Source: an uncultured Bacteroidales bacterium (GTDB lineage: Bacteria; Bacteroidota; Bacteroidia; Bacteroidales; P3). Taken from it: a stretch of DNA of 35,414 nt. Position numbers and translations under genes: made by a program. Location of the stretch: assembly GCA_905234665.1 (NCBI GenBank), contig CAJOIV010000020.1, forward strand, positions 1-35,414, written 5' to 3'. Shown here one piece after another: positions 8,039-16,428 of this stretch. The notes below the pieces were generated by a model. That model worked only from the letters and a program-made list of their open reading frames with translations. It was not told the origin of the DNA and made no database searches. Within the stretch, counting starts at the first letter, position 1. Each line of letters begins with the position of its first letter.

Positions 8039-8103
8039 TACGTTTGAATTCCTACGGCATTCAAAAGCACAATATTAATAATCAACTTAATACCATTACA
8101 ATT

Positions 8104-9177
8104 ATGCAACCAAAAGGTAACAAGTACGGCACCCACCGTGTCATCGAACCCAAAGGCGTACTGCCTCAGCCCGCAAACAAACTGGACAATAACATGGATG
8201 TCCTTTACGACAATGAAATCCTCATCGACGTCCAGACCCTCAATGTTGACTCCGCTTCTTTCACCGACATCCACAACTATGCCAAGCAGCAGGCTGGCGA
8301 AGGCGCTTCCGAAGAGCGCGTGATGGAGGAAATCAAGAAGGAGATGTTCCTCAATGTCGAGCTCCAGGGCAAGCACCGCAACCGCCGCACCGGTTCCGGC
8401 GGCATGCTCCTCGGCAAGGTCGAGAAGATCGGCGACGCCCTGAAAGGCAAGATCGACCTCAAAGAGGGCGACCGCATTGCTACCCTCGTCAGCCTCTCGC
8501 TGACCCCCCTCCGCATCGACGAGATCCTCGCCATCCGTCCCGACGTCGACCAGGTCGACATCAAGGGTAAGGCCATCCTCTTCGAGAGCGGCATCTATGC
8601 CAAGATCCCCAACGACATGCCCGAGAAACTCGCCCTCAGCGCCCTCGACGTGGCCGGTGCCCCCGCACAGACCGCCAAGCTCTGCCAGTATGGCCAGACC
8701 GTCGTCATCCTCGGTGCCGGCGGCAAGAGCGGCATGCTCTGCGCCTACGAGGCCAAGAAGCGCGTCGGCGTGACCGGCAAGGTCATCGGCATCGCCAACA
8801 GCCCCAAGAGCACCCAGCGCATCAAGGACCTCGGCTTCTGCGACATCGTCGAGTCTGCCGCCGGCATGACCCCCGTGCAGGTCTATGAACTCGTCGAGCG
8901 CCTCACCAACGGCAAGATGGCCGACGTGACCATCAACTGCGTCAACGTCCCCGACCAGGAGATGACCGCTGTGCTCTGCACCAAGGACGACGGTATCGTC
9001 TACTTCTTCAGCATGGCCACCTCCTTCACCAAGGCCAGCCTCGGCGCCGAAGGTATCGGCAGCGACGTGAACATGATCATGGGCAACGGCTACACCAAAG
9101 GCCACGCCGAGTTCACCCTCCAGGAACTCCGCGAGAGCCCGAAGCTGCGCAAGATCTTCGAGGAACTCTATGCCTAA
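8104..9177 (+). CDS. kdd: L-erythro-3,5-diaminohexanoate dehydrogenase
   Basis: NAD-dependent enzyme that oxidatively deaminates 3,5-diaminohexanoate to 5-amino-3-oxohexanoate in anaerobic lysine fermentation. The ATG at 8104 (MQPKGNKYGTHRVIEPKGVLPQ) matches the family N-terminus; an upstream in-frame ATG at 8044 would fall within a few bases of the promoter and is rejected. The protein is 357 residues. It carries a nucleotide-binding stretch VVILGAGGKSGMLCAYEAK and a long conserved N-terminal half (LLGKVEKIGDALKGKIDLKEGD). Its identity is strongly supported by kamA immediately downstream, which makes the 3,6-diamino precursor of its substrate. Lysine 5,6-aminomutase, Kce and Kal must be elsewhere in the genome if the pathway is complete. 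Confidence 0.9.
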   Translation: MQPKGNKYGTHRVIEPKGVLPQPANKLDNNMDVLYDNEILIDVQTLNVDSASFTDIHNYAKQQAGEGASEERVMEEIKKEMFLNVELQGKHRNRRTGSGGMLLGKVEKIGDALKGKIDLKEGDRIATLVSLSLTPLRIDEILAIRPDVDQVDIKGKAILFESGIYAKIPNDMPEKLALSALDVAGAPAQTAKLCQYGQTVVILGAGGKSGMLCAYEAKKRVGVTGKVIGIANSPKSTQRIKDLGFCDIVESAAGMTPVQVYELVERLTNGKMADVTINCVNVPDQEMTAVLCTKDDGIVYFFSMATSFTKASLGAEGIGSDVNMIMGNGYTKGHAEFTLQELRESPKLRKIFEELYA

Positions 9178-9251
9178 CCGGCGAACCGCCGGTGGTACTT
9201 TAGGCTGCCGCGGTTAATAATAATCTGCGGGTAGGGGAGACCCTCCCGCAG
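9178..9251 (+). other. Two hairpins between kdd and kamA
   Basis: Directly after the kdd stop codon comes CCGGCG-aac-CGCCGG (9178-9192). Further on is a longer stem, CTGCGGG..AGGG paired with CCCT-CCCGCAG (9225-9251). Between them is GGCTGCCGCGGTTA (9203-9216), identical to 14 bases of repeat copy A1. They could stabilise the kdd message, attenuate kamA, or be a decayed repeat. Confidence 0.6.
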
Positions 9252-9284
9252 GTTCCAGAAAATAGTAGCAAAATACATACCACC

Positions 9285-10535
9285 ATGAAAGTCAACCGCA
9301 GAAAAGAACTCTTCCCCAACGTCTCCGATGCAGAATGGAACGATTGGAAATGGCAGGTCAAGAACCGCATCGAGACCTATGAACAACTGAGCCAGTATTT
9401 CACCTTCGCCCCCGAGGAGGCCGAAGGTATCAAGATGGCCCTGGCCAAGTTCCGCATGGCCATCACGCCCTACTACCTCTCGTTGATAGACCCCAATGAC
9501 CCCTACGATCCCATCCGCCGGCAGGCCATCCCCGCAGGTCCCGAGTGCAATATCGCCCCCGCCGACCTCAACGACCCACTGCATGAGGACGAGGATTCGC
9601 CCGCTCCCGGACTGACACACCGCTACCCGGACCGCGTGCTGTTCCTCATCACCGACATGTGCTCCATGTACTGCCGCCACTGCACCCGCCGTCGTTTCGC
9701 CGGCCAGAAGGACGACGAGAGTCCCAGCGAGCGCATCGAGAAGTGCCTGGCTTACATTGAGAAGACTCCGCAGGTGCGCGACGTCCTCCTCAGCGGCGGC
9801 GACGCCCTGATGGTCAGCGATGCCAAACTCGAGTACATCATCCAGCGCCTCCGCGCCATCCCGCATGTGGAAATCGTCCGCATCGGCAGCCGCACCCCCG
9901 TGGTCTGCCCGCAGCGCATCACCCCTGAGCTGTGCGACATGCTGAAGAAATATCATCCCATCTGGCTCAACACCCACTTCAATCACCCCAACGAGTTCAC
10001 CCCCGATGCCGAGCAGGCTCTCGCCCGTCTGGCCAACGCCGGTATCCCCCTGGGTAACCAGACCGTGCTGCTGCGCGGCGTGAACGACTGCGTCCATGTG
10101 ATGAAGAAACTCATGCACGAGCTGGTGCGCAACCGCGTCCGTCCGTACTATATCTACCAGTGCGACCTGAGCATGGGACTTGAGCACTTCCGCACCCCCG
10201 TGAGCAAGGGCATCGAGATCATCGAGAACCTTCGCGGCCACACCAGCGGTTACGCTGTGCCCACCTTCGTGGTCGACGCCCCCGGTGGCGGCGGCAAGAC
10301 TCCCGTCATGCCCCAGTACGTCATCTCGCAGAGCCCCGACAAGGTCATCCTCCGCAACTTCGAAGGTGTCATCACCACCTACACCGAGCCGCGTGAGTAC
10401 CACGAGGAGTGCCACTGCCCCGCCTGCGAGGAGAAACGCCGCGTGGACGAAGGTGTCGCCTCGCTGCTGGAGACCGACCGTATGGCCCTCGAACCCAGCC
10501 ACCTCATGCGCCACGAACGCAACAAGAAAAATTGA
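9285..10535 (+). CDS. kamA: L-lysine 2,3-aminomutase
   Basis: Radical SAM, PLP-dependent enzyme that converts L-lysine to L-beta-lysine, the first step of anaerobic lysine fermentation. The 416-residue length is that of the clostridial-type enzyme rather than the shorter EpmB. The [4Fe-4S] motif is C126-x3-C130-x2-C133 in DMCSMYCRHCTRRR. The PLP lysine is K338 in GGGGKTPVMPQY. The zinc-binding cysteines of the long form are present: C269, then C376, C378 and C381 in CHCPACEEKRR. Together with kdd upstream this marks lysine catabolism. The stop codon lies inside the AT-rich repeat that starts the porQ region. Confidence 0.95.
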   Translation: MKVNRRKELFPNVSDAEWNDWKWQVKNRIETYEQLSQYFTFAPEEAEGIKMALAKFRMAITPYYLSLIDPNDPYDPIRRQAIPAGPECNIAPADLNDPLHEDEDSPAPGLTHRYPDRVLFLITDMCSMYCRHCTRRRFAGQKDDESPSERIEKCLAYIEKTPQVRDVLLSGGDALMVSDAKLEYIIQRLRAIPHVEIVRIGSRTPVVCPQRITPELCDMLKKYHPIWLNTHFNHPNEFTPDAEQALARLANAGIPLGNQTVLLRGVNDCVHVMKKLMHELVRNRVRPYYIYQCDLSMGLEHFRTPVSKGIEIIENLRGHTSGYAVPTFVVDAPGGGGKTPVMPQYVISQSPDKVILRNFEGVITTYTEPREYHEECHCPACEEKRRVDEGVASLLETDRMALEPSHLMRHERNKKN

Positions 10536-10650
10536 GAATTGAGAATTGAAAATTGAGAATTTTGATGAGAAATAATCTTATAAACCGAAAGTTATTGCGT
10601 GTACTCTTATGCGCAATAACTTTCAATTTTCAATTTTCAATTTTCAATTC
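10530..10650. repeat. AATTGA-type palindromic repeat spanning kamA end and porQ start
   Basis: Left part (10531-10560): four AATTGAGA/AATTGAAA units. Middle: a perfect 13-bp inverted repeat, GAAAGTTATTGCG (10587-10599) and CGCAATAACTTTC (10612-10624), with a 12-base loop. Right part (10621-10649): AATTTTC units, complementary to the left part. The whole block is a large potential cruciform. It contains the kamA stop codon and encodes most of the porQ signal peptide. Confidence 0.85.
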
Positions 10651-11644
10651 CTCCCAGGCCCAGGTGGCGGGAATGAACACCCTTGCGGTGCTCGACATGC
10701 CGTCGTCGGCACGCAGTGCGGGCGTGGGGTTTGACTTCCTCTCGCTCTACGACGAGGACATCACGCTCACCCTCGCCAACCCATCCCTTATCGACGGACG
10801 CATCAGCAACCACCTCTCCGTGGGATTCGTCAACCTCTTTGCCGGAGCCAATTTCGGCTCGGTGGCCTACAGCTACAACTTCGAGCACCTCGGGGCCTTC
10901 ACCTTCGGCCTCCAGTTCGGCAGCTACGGCCTTTTCGAGGGCTACGACGAGTACGACCAGAGCACGTGGAATTTCCATGCCGCCGACTATATCCTCTCCA
11001 TCGGGTGGGGACGCGCGCTCAACGAGAATCTCACCATCGGTGCCAGCTTCAAGCCAATCCTCTCGCAGTACGAGTCGTACACAGCTTTTGCCTTCGCCAT
11101 CGACCTGGCGGGAACCTTCATGTCGGACAGCCGCAACTTCATGGCCACACTCATGGCCCGCAATATCGGCGCGCAGATTTTTACCTTCGACGGCACTACA
11201 GAGAGGCTCCCCTTCGAGATTGCCGTGGCGGGGTCCTACAAACTGGCCGACGCCCCCTTCCGCCTGATGTTTGGCCTTAACGAGCTGCAGACCTGGGACC
11301 TCCGCTACGAGGACCCGCTCAACCCCACCGTCAAGGTCGACCCCTTCACCGGCGAGAAGACCTCACAGTCGAACTTCGTCAAGGTCCTCGACAACATCGG
11401 CCGCCATATCAATGTCGGCGTGGAAGTCGACATCAAGCACATCTTCTTCGCCCGTCTGGGTTACAGCTACCGCCAGATGGCTGAGATGCGTGCCGCCGAA
11501 GTGCTCAACCTCTCGGGATTTTCCTATGGTATAGGTGTGCGCGTCCAAGGGTTCGAACTCTGCTACTCGCGCAACAACTATCACCTGATGCAAGCACCCA
11601 ACTTCATCTCCATCACCACCGATATCGACAGGTTCTTCCGATAG
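10565..11644 (+). CDS. porQ: PorQ-like type IX secretion system outer-membrane protein
   Basis: From the ATG at 10565 the protein is 359 residues, with a signal peptide ending at SSQAQ. An in-frame TTG at 10553 is possible but less likely. The mature part starts VAGMNTLAVLDMPSSARSAGVGFD, close to the PorQ N-terminal pattern of conserved 'leaves/proportions' residues. It then has repeated barrel strands (SVAYSYNFEHLGAFTFGLQFGS, LSIGWGRALNENLTIGASFK) and ends in a barrel-like strand region. PorQ is an outer-membrane component of T9SS needed for A-LPS attachment of cargo in Porphyromonas. Family assignment is by pattern only. It sits between kamA and lplA and probably shares their transcript. 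Its signal-peptide core (TFNFQFSIFN) is encoded by an AT-rich repeat. Confidence 0.75.
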   Translation: MRNNLINRKLLRVLLCAITFNFQFSIFNSSQAQVAGMNTLAVLDMPSSARSAGVGFDFLSLYDEDITLTLANPSLIDGRISNHLSVGFVNLFAGANFGSVAYSYNFEHLGAFTFGLQFGSYGLFEGYDEYDQSTWNFHAADYILSIGWGRALNENLTIGASFKPILSQYESYTAFAFAIDLAGTFMSDSRNFMATLMARNIGAQIFTFDGTTERLPFEIAVAGSYKLADAPFRLMFGLNELQTWDLRYEDPLNPTVKVDPFTGEKTSQSNFVKVLDNIGRHINVGVEVDIKHIFFARLGYSYRQMAEMRAAEVLNLSGFSYGIGVRVQGFELCYSRNNYHLMQAPNFISITTDIDRFFR

Positions 11645-11647
11645 TCA

Positions 11648-12727
11648 ATGCCTCGTCTGGTCATCAGCCCGCAGTACAACCCGTACCTCAATATCGCCGT
11701 CGAGAATTACCTGCTTTCGCAGCCCGTCGACGGGGAGGTGACTTTCTACCTGTGGCAGAACCGCCGCACGGTGGTTATCGGACAGAACCAGAACCCATAC
11801 GCCGAGTGCGATGTCGCCCTGCTGGAGCAGGAGGGAGGCTATGTCATGCGTCGCCGCACAGGGGGAGGAGCCGTCTATCACGACCTCGGCAATATCAACT
11901 TCTCCTTCATTGTCGCCAACGACCTCTACGACCTCCGGCGGCAGTTCTCCGTCATCCAGCGCGCCGTGGAAAGCTATGGCCTGCATACCGAGCTATCGGG
12001 TAGGAATGATATTCTGGTAGAATGTCCTATACAAACCAGCGCCAGCCACTCCTCCCCTAAGTTAGGAAGAGAAATGCCAGTGGCATTTCGGGCAGAGCCC
12101 TGTGCGCAAGAAGGGCAGAGGAGTGTGTCTTTCAGAAAGTTCTCGGGCAACGCCTTCAGCAAAGGACAGCGGCAGCGCCTGCACCATGGCACCATCCTCA
12201 TCCGTACAGACGTGGCCGACCTGCAGCGCTACCTCCGTGTGCGTCCTGCCAAGTTGCAGAAGCACGGCGTGGCATCTGTGCAGAGCCGCGTCGTCAACCT
12301 CTCTGAGCTGGTGCCCGGCATCACGGCGCAGAACATTGTCCCGCACCTGGTAGACGCATTCACAATGGAATACGGCGCTCCCGTGGAAACCATTCCTTTC
12401 AACGACATCGCCAACCGCGCCGAGGTGAAGGATCTCGCCGCTCAGTTTGCCAGCCCTGACTGGAAGTATGGCCGCTGGCGGAATTTTGAGGCCCAGCGCT
12501 CGGCGCAGTTCGAGTGGGGCGGGGTGGACCTTGCTGTAGAGATCGACGAGCCGACTGCCACCATCACGCATGTCGACATCGCCACCGACAGCCTCGACAC
12601 CTCCGTCATCGACCACGTGCGTGAGCTCCTCACAGGCGCCTCCACCCTCACACCTCCCCCCATCCCTGACAATTTGTCCGACGCCGAGAAAGACATCGTC
12701 CACGACATCCTCTCCCTTGTCTATTGA
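11648..12727 (+). CDS. lplA: Lipoate-protein ligase with an in-frame repeat-derived insertion
   Basis: Enzyme that activates lipoate with ATP and attaches it to lysine of lipoyl domains (such as GcvH or 2-oxoacid dehydrogenases). It has 359 residues. Family motifs are seen: RTVVIGQNQNPYAECD, the RRTGGGAVYHDLGNINFSF lipoate-binding motif near residues 69-87, GRNDILVE (118-125) and RKFSGNA starting at 163, with K164 in the position of the catalytic Lys of E. coli LplA. In relatives GRND-x-x-V-x and RKFSG are nearly adjacent. Here about 37 residues (126-162) separate them, and their DNA is a copy of the palindromic repeat seen at 2.5 and 12.73 kb. The frame is intact through to the C-terminal domain. 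The gene starts 3 bases after porQ. Confidence 0.9.
   Translation: MPRLVISPQYNPYLNIAVENYLLSQPVDGEVTFYLWQNRRTVVIGQNQNPYAECDVALLEQEGGYVMRRRTGGGAVYHDLGNINFSFIVANDLYDLRRQFSVIQRAVESYGLHTELSGRNDILVECPIQTSASHSSPKLGREMPVAFRAEPCAQEGQRSVSFRKFSGNAFSKGQRQRLHHGTILIRTDVADLQRYLRVRPAKLQKHGVASVQSRVVNLSELVPGITAQNIVPHLVDAFTMEYGAPVETIPFNDIANRAEVKDLAAQFASPDWKYGRWRNFEAQRSAQFEWGGVDLAVEIDEPTATITHVDIATDSLDTSVIDHVRELLTGASTLTPPPIPDNLSDAEKDIVHDILSLVY
12043..12135 (+). repeat. Modular palindromic repeat, copy B, inside lplA
   Basis: It begins CAGCCACTCCTCCCCTAAG and TTAGG as in copies A1 and C, then has its own middle hairpins (GAAATGCC-agt-GGCATTTC at 12071-12089 and GGGC-aga-GCCC at 12090-12100). It ends with GAGGAGTGTGTCTTTCAG, shared with copy A2. 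The first palindrome is decayed on its right arm. The unit is translated in frame within lplA. Confidence 0.85.
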
Positions 12728-12790
12728 CCGCGGCAGCCAACTCCTCCCCTAAGTTAGGGGAGGTGGTCCGAAGGACCGGAGGAGTGTGTC
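12728..12790 (+). repeat. Modular palindromic repeat, copy C (lplA-clpB gap)
   Basis: Near-exact reverse complement of copy A1: CCGCGGCAGCC, then a 21-bp palindrome (12743-12763), then GGTCC-gaa-GGACC (12765-12777), then GGAGGAGTGTGTC. It starts on the base after the lplA stop codon. Confidence 0.88.
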
Positions 12791-12875
12791 TACTTTTTCT
12801 TCCTGCCACAATGTCACCCCTTCCCCCTTTGGTGCGGAACTTGATGAGGTGTAGGGCAATAAAACAGATTGCATT

Positions 12876-15485
12876 ATGAACCTCAACAACTTTACCATCA
12901 AATCGCAAGAAGCCGTGCAGAAGGCACAGGAGATAGCCATCGCGCGGCAGCATCAAGCCATCGAGACGGCGCATCTGATGAAAGGAGTCCTCAGCGTGGA
13001 TGAGAATGTGACGCCCTTCCTGCTGAAGAAGTCGGAAGTCAACATCCCGCGCCTTACACAGCAGGTGGATGCCGTCATCGACCGTCTGCCACGCGTCAGC
13101 GGCGGTAGTCAATATCTCTCCAACGATGCCAATCAGGCCCTTGTCAAAGCTTCGCAGCTGGCCACCGAGATGGGCGACGAGTTTGTCTCTATCGAGCACA
13201 TGCTCCTCGGCCTCCTCGCCGGACGTGATGAAATCTCCCGCATCCTCAAGGATGCAGGAGTCTCAGAGAAAGGGCTCCGTGCCGCCATCGCCGACCTGCG
13301 CAAAGGCAGCAAGGTGAACAGCCAGAGCGCCGAAGACTCCTTCAACGCCCTCAACAAGTACGCCAAGAACCTCAACCAGCTGGCCCAGGCGGGCAAGCTG
13401 GACCCCGTCATCGGGCGTGACGACGAGATACGGCGTGTGCTGCAAATCCTTTCACGCCGTACAAAGAACAATCCTATCCTCATCGGTGAACCCGGCGTGG
13501 GCAAGACGGCCATCGCCGAAGGCCTCGCACACCGTATTGTCAGCGGGGATGTGCCTGAGAACCTCAAAAGCAAGACTATCTACAGCCTTGATATGGGTGC
13601 ACTTATCGCCGGCGCCAAGTACAAGGGAGAATTCGAGGAGAGACTGAAAAGTGTCATCCGCGAGATTAACGAAGCCGATGGCGAGATTATCCTCTTCATC
13701 GATGAAATACACACCCTCGTGGGTGCCGGAGGGGGAGAGGGCGCCATGGACGCCGCCAACATCCTCAAGCCTGCCCTCGCCCGTGGCGAACTGCGCGCCA
13801 TAGGAGCCACCACCCTTGCCGAATACCAGAAATACTTTGAGAAGGACAAGGCTCTCGAACGCCGTTTCCAAAGTGTCCTGATTGACGAACCCGACGTGAA
13901 CGACACTATCTCCATCCTCCGTGGCCTGAAAGAACGCTACGAAGTGCATCACAAGGTTCGTATCAAGGACGAGGCCATTATCGCTGCCGCCGAGCTGTCG
14001 AACCGCTATATCTCGGACCGTTTCCTTCCCGACAAGGCCATCGACCTCATCGACGAGGCGGCAGCCAAACTGCGGTTGGAGATAGACTCTGTCCCCGAAG
14101 AACTTGACGAGATAGAACGTCGTATCCGCCAGCTGGAAATCGAACGTGAAGCCATCAAGCGCGAGAACGACACCGACAAGCTCGCACAGCTGGGCAAAGA
14201 GATTTCCGAACTCAGCGAACAGCGCAACCAGATGAAAGCCCGCTGGCAGAGCGAGAAGACCATCGTCGAGAACATCCAGACGGAGGTCAAGAATATTGAG
14301 TCGTATAAGTTCCAGGCCGAACAGGCGGAACGTGCAGGCGACTATGGACGTGTGGCCGAACTCCGTTACGGCCGCATCAAGGAGGCCGAGAAACATGTGG
14401 CCGACCTCAAGCTGCAGTTGAAACAGATGCAGGCCGACAATGCCATGATCAACGAGGAGGTCGACTCGGAGCAGATTGCCGAGGTGGTCTCCAAATGGAC
14501 CGGCATCCCCGTCACCCGGATGCTGCAGAGTGAGCGCGAGCGGCTGCTGCACCTTGAAGACGAACTGCACAAGCGTGTGGTGGGACAGGATGAGGCCATC
14601 AGCACCATCGCCAACGCCATCCGCCGCAGCCGAACAGGCCTGTCCGACGGCCGCCGCCCCATCGGCTCGTTCCTCTTCCTCGGCACCACGGGTGTCGGCA
14701 AGACCGAACTGGCCCGCGCCCTCGCCGAGGTGATGTTCGACGATGAGGACATGATGGTGCGTATCGATATGTCTGAATACCAAGAGAGGCACAGCGTCTC
14801 GCGTCTTATCGGCGCACCCCCGGGATATGTGGGCTACGATGAGAGCGGCCAACTCACCGAGGCTGTCCGCCGCAAGCCCTACAGCATCGTCCTTTTCGAC
14901 GAGATTGAAAAGGCTCACCCCGATGTCTTCAACACCCTCCTGCAAGTGCTGGAGGACGGCCGACTGACTGACAACAAGGGCCGTACGGCCGACTTCAAGA
15001 ACACCGTCATCATCATGACCTCGAACATGGGCTCCGACGTGATACGTGAGCATCTCGAAGGGGGTTCCGTCAGCGAGTACGAGATTGAAGAGACCAAGAA
15101 GGCCGTCCTCGAACTCCTCAAACAGCAGGTGCGCCCAGAGTTCATCAACCGTATCGACGAGATTGTGATGTTCCGTCCGCTCACCAAGAGCCAGATACGC
15201 TCGGTGGTCAAGATACAGCTGGCCAATGCTGCCAAGATGCTTGAAAAGAACGAGATTCTCATCTCCGCCACCGACGAGGCCATCGACCACCTGGCCGACA
15301 TAGGCTACAACCCCGCCATGGGTGCCCGTCCCGTGAAGCGTGTCATCCAGCGCGAGATCCTCAACGAACTCTCCCGCGAGATACTGGAGGAGAAAATCAA
15401 GACCAACGACACCATCATCATCGACGTCATCGACGGCCAGTTCGTCTTCTATAACCCCGTTCAAGCGAATGAAAGCAATAACTGA
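12876..15485 (+). CDS. clpB: ATP-dependent disaggregase ClpB
   Basis: Cytosolic AAA+ chaperone that, with DnaK, pulls proteins out of aggregates. It has 869 residues, the usual full length. Domains in order: Clp_N repeats (about 1-145), first AAA+ module with Walker A GEPGVGKT (204-211) and Walker [11 protein letters not shown], a coiled-coil middle domain (about 400-530, rich in Glu, Arg and Lys) that distinguishes ClpB from ClpA/ClpC, second AAA+ module with Walker [10 protein letters not shown] (about 603-611) and Walker [16 protein letters not shown], and the C-terminal small domain ending in [13 protein letters not shown]. The start at 12876 gives [17 protein letters not shown], the family N-terminus. 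No clear TAnnTTTG box is seen just upstream, so it may share the upstream transcript or use an alternative sigma factor. Confidence 0.96.
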   Translation: MNLNNFTIKSQEAVQKAQEIAIARQHQAIETAHLMKGVLSVDENVTPFLLKKSEVNIPRLTQQVDAVIDRLPRVSGGSQYLSNDANQALVKASQLATEMGDEFVSIEHMLLGLLAGRDEISRILKDAGVSEKGLRAAIADLRKGSKVNSQSAEDSFNALNKYAKNLNQLAQAGKLDPVIGRDDEIRRVLQILSRRTKNNPILIGEPGVGKTAIAEGLAHRIVSGDVPENLKSKTIYSLDMGALIAGAKYKGEFEERLKSVIREINEADGEIILFIDEIHTLVGAGGGEGAMDAANILKPALARGELRAIGATTLAEYQKYFEKDKALERRFQSVLIDEPDVNDTISILRGLKERYEVHHKVRIKDEAIIAAAELSNRYISDRFLPDKAIDLIDEAAAKLRLEIDSVPEELDEIERRIRQLEIEREAIKRENDTDKLAQLGKEISELSEQRNQMKARWQSEKTIVENIQTEVKNIESYKFQAEQAERAGDYGRVAELRYGRIKEAEKHVADLKLQLKQMQADNAMINEEVDSEQIAEVVSKWTGIPVTRMLQSERERLLHLEDELHKRVVGQDEAISTIANAIRRSRTGLSDGRRPIGSFLFLGTTGVGKTELARALAEVMFDDEDMMVRIDMSEYQERHSVSRLIGAPPGYVGYDESGQLTEAVRRKPYSIVLFDEIEKAHPDVFNTLLQVLEDGRLTDNKGRTADFKNTVIIMTSNMGSDVIREHLEGGSVSEYEIEETKKAVLELLKQQVRPEFINRIDEIVMFRPLTKSQIRSVVKIQLANAAKMLEKNEILISATDEAIDHLADIGYNPAMGARPVKRVIQREILNELSREILEEKIKTNDTIIIDVIDGQFVFYNPVQANESNN

Positions 15486-15566
15486 CATCTTCAGTCTTTG
15501 CTTTCATGAGCGCCCAGGGGTCTACGCAGTAAATCCGCAGAAATAAACTCCTCACCTCAAAATCCC

Positions 15567-15609
15567 ACTCACCTCTGGCATGTTTCCCGCCAGAGGTGAG
15601 TTTTTTTTT
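15567..15609 (+). terminator. Strong Rho-independent terminator after clpB
   Basis: ACTCACCTCTGGC (15567-15579) pairs perfectly with GCCAGAGGTGAGT (15589-15601) around a 9-base loop, followed by nine T (15601-15609). Confidence 0.95.
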
Positions 15610-15637
15610 GCCATGTCGGAAAAAGTGCGTATCTTTG
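15608..15637 (+). promoter_or_regulatory. Promoter of the mntA-hepT pair
   Basis: TTG at 15608-15610 is formed by the end of the terminator T run. After a 19-base spacer comes TATCTTTG at 15630-15637. The mntA ATG lies 28 bases downstream. Confidence 0.8.
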
Positions 15638-15665
15638 CAGATTGAAAAACACAGCAAAAAACGCC

Positions 15666-15962
15666 ATGAGTACACAAGCAATGACAAAACTGATAGCCGA
15701 TTACTTCAAGACGCAACCCGTCGTAAAGGCTTGGCTCTTCGGCTCGTTCGCCCGCGGCGAGGAAACGCCCGAAAGTGATGTGGACATACTGGTGGAGTTC
15801 GACCACAGGCAACCCATAGGACTGCTGCGCTATGCCGGAATGTGGCGTGAGATAGAGGAGCGTATCGGCCGCAAAGTCGATTTGGTAGAAGAAGGCACTT
15901 TGATGCCTTTCGCCGTGGAAAGTGCCAATCGCGACAAACAATTGATTTATGAGAGAGCATAG
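15666..15962 (+). CDS. mntA: MntA-type nucleotidyltransferase antitoxin
   Basis: Minimal nucleotidyltransferase of 98 residues from the ATG at 15666; an upstream TTG at 15642 would add eight residues but overlaps the expected leader. The active-site signature GS-x10-DxD is complete: GSFARGEETPESDVD, followed by ILVEF, and a third acidic position is plausible in KVDLVEE. In type VII toxin-antitoxin systems MntA blocks the HEPN toxin by AMPylating it. The next gene overlaps by 14 bases and encodes exactly such a HEPN protein, which supports the call. Confidence 0.88.
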   Translation: MSTQAMTKLIADYFKTQPVVKAWLFGSFARGEETPESDVDILVEFDHRQPIGLLRYAGMWREIEERIGRKVDLVEEGTLMPFAVESANRDKQLIYERA

Positions 15963-16305
15963 TAGAGACATTGAACGCCTGCGGCATATTGCCGGTAGCA
16001 TCACCCATATCGAGGATTATCTCCGCGGCAAAAGTTTTGAGCAAATGCAAGAGGATGTGATGTGCTACCACGCCGTGGTGTACAACATTATGATTATTGG
16101 CGAGGCAGCTAACATGCTGACCATGGAATTTCGCGAGAGCCATCCGGAGGTTCCGTGGCGGCAGATTATCGACATGCGCAACGTGCTTGTGCATGGCTAC
16201 TACAACACCAGTCCGCTGTTCGTTTGGGAGACCTATACCAACGACCTGCCGTTCCTGAAAGAACAGATGGAAAGGTTTATTGATGAACTTTCAAAGGAAG
16301 AATAA
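15949..16305 (+). CDS. hepT: HepT-type HEPN ribonuclease toxin
   Basis: A 118-residue, mostly helical HEPN (DUF86) protein. The catalytic RNase motif R-x4-H-x-Y is intact as RNVLVHGYY near residue 79. The YHAVVYNIMIIGEAA segment is typical for DUF86. HepT cuts RNA when free and is held in check by MntA. The gene overlaps mntA by 14 bases, so translation is coupled. A terminator follows within 45 bases, so the pair forms a self-contained cassette between two terminators. Confidence 0.88.
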   Translation: MREHSRDIERLRHIAGSITHIEDYLRGKSFEQMQEDVMCYHAVVYNIMIIGEAANMLTMEFRESHPEVPWRQIIDMRNVLVHGYYNTSPLFVWETYTNDLPFLKEQMERFIDELSKEE

Positions 16306-16346
16306 TCTCGTGCTATGGTGGAATGTCCATAACTTTAACAGCGAGC

Positions 16347-16381
16347 GCGTCCTGAACCGTAAGATTCAGGACGCACTTTTT
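16347..16381 (+). terminator. Terminator after hepT
   Basis: GCGTCCTGAA (16347-16356) pairs perfectly with TTCAGGACGC (16365-16374) around an 8-base loop, followed by ACTTTTT. Confidence 0.85.
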
Positions 16382-16382
16382 G

Positions 16383-16390
16383 TATCTTTC
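16383..16390 (+). promoter_or_regulatory. Possible -7 box for the fucosidase gene
   Basis: TATCTTTC differs from the consensus TATCTTTG at the last base. It lies just after the hepT terminator and 38 bases before the ATG. Confidence 0.5.
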
Positions 16391-16428
16391 CTTGGGCAAT
16401 AAAAACCCTTAGCGCCCGTTACAGAAAC

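Noticed and set aside
13452..15488. 678-codon open frame antisense to clpB
   Set aside because: It is the mirror of a GC-rich, strongly conserved clpB. Its product is a low-complexity Val/Asp/Gly/His-rich string with no motif, and clpB explains the sequence fully.
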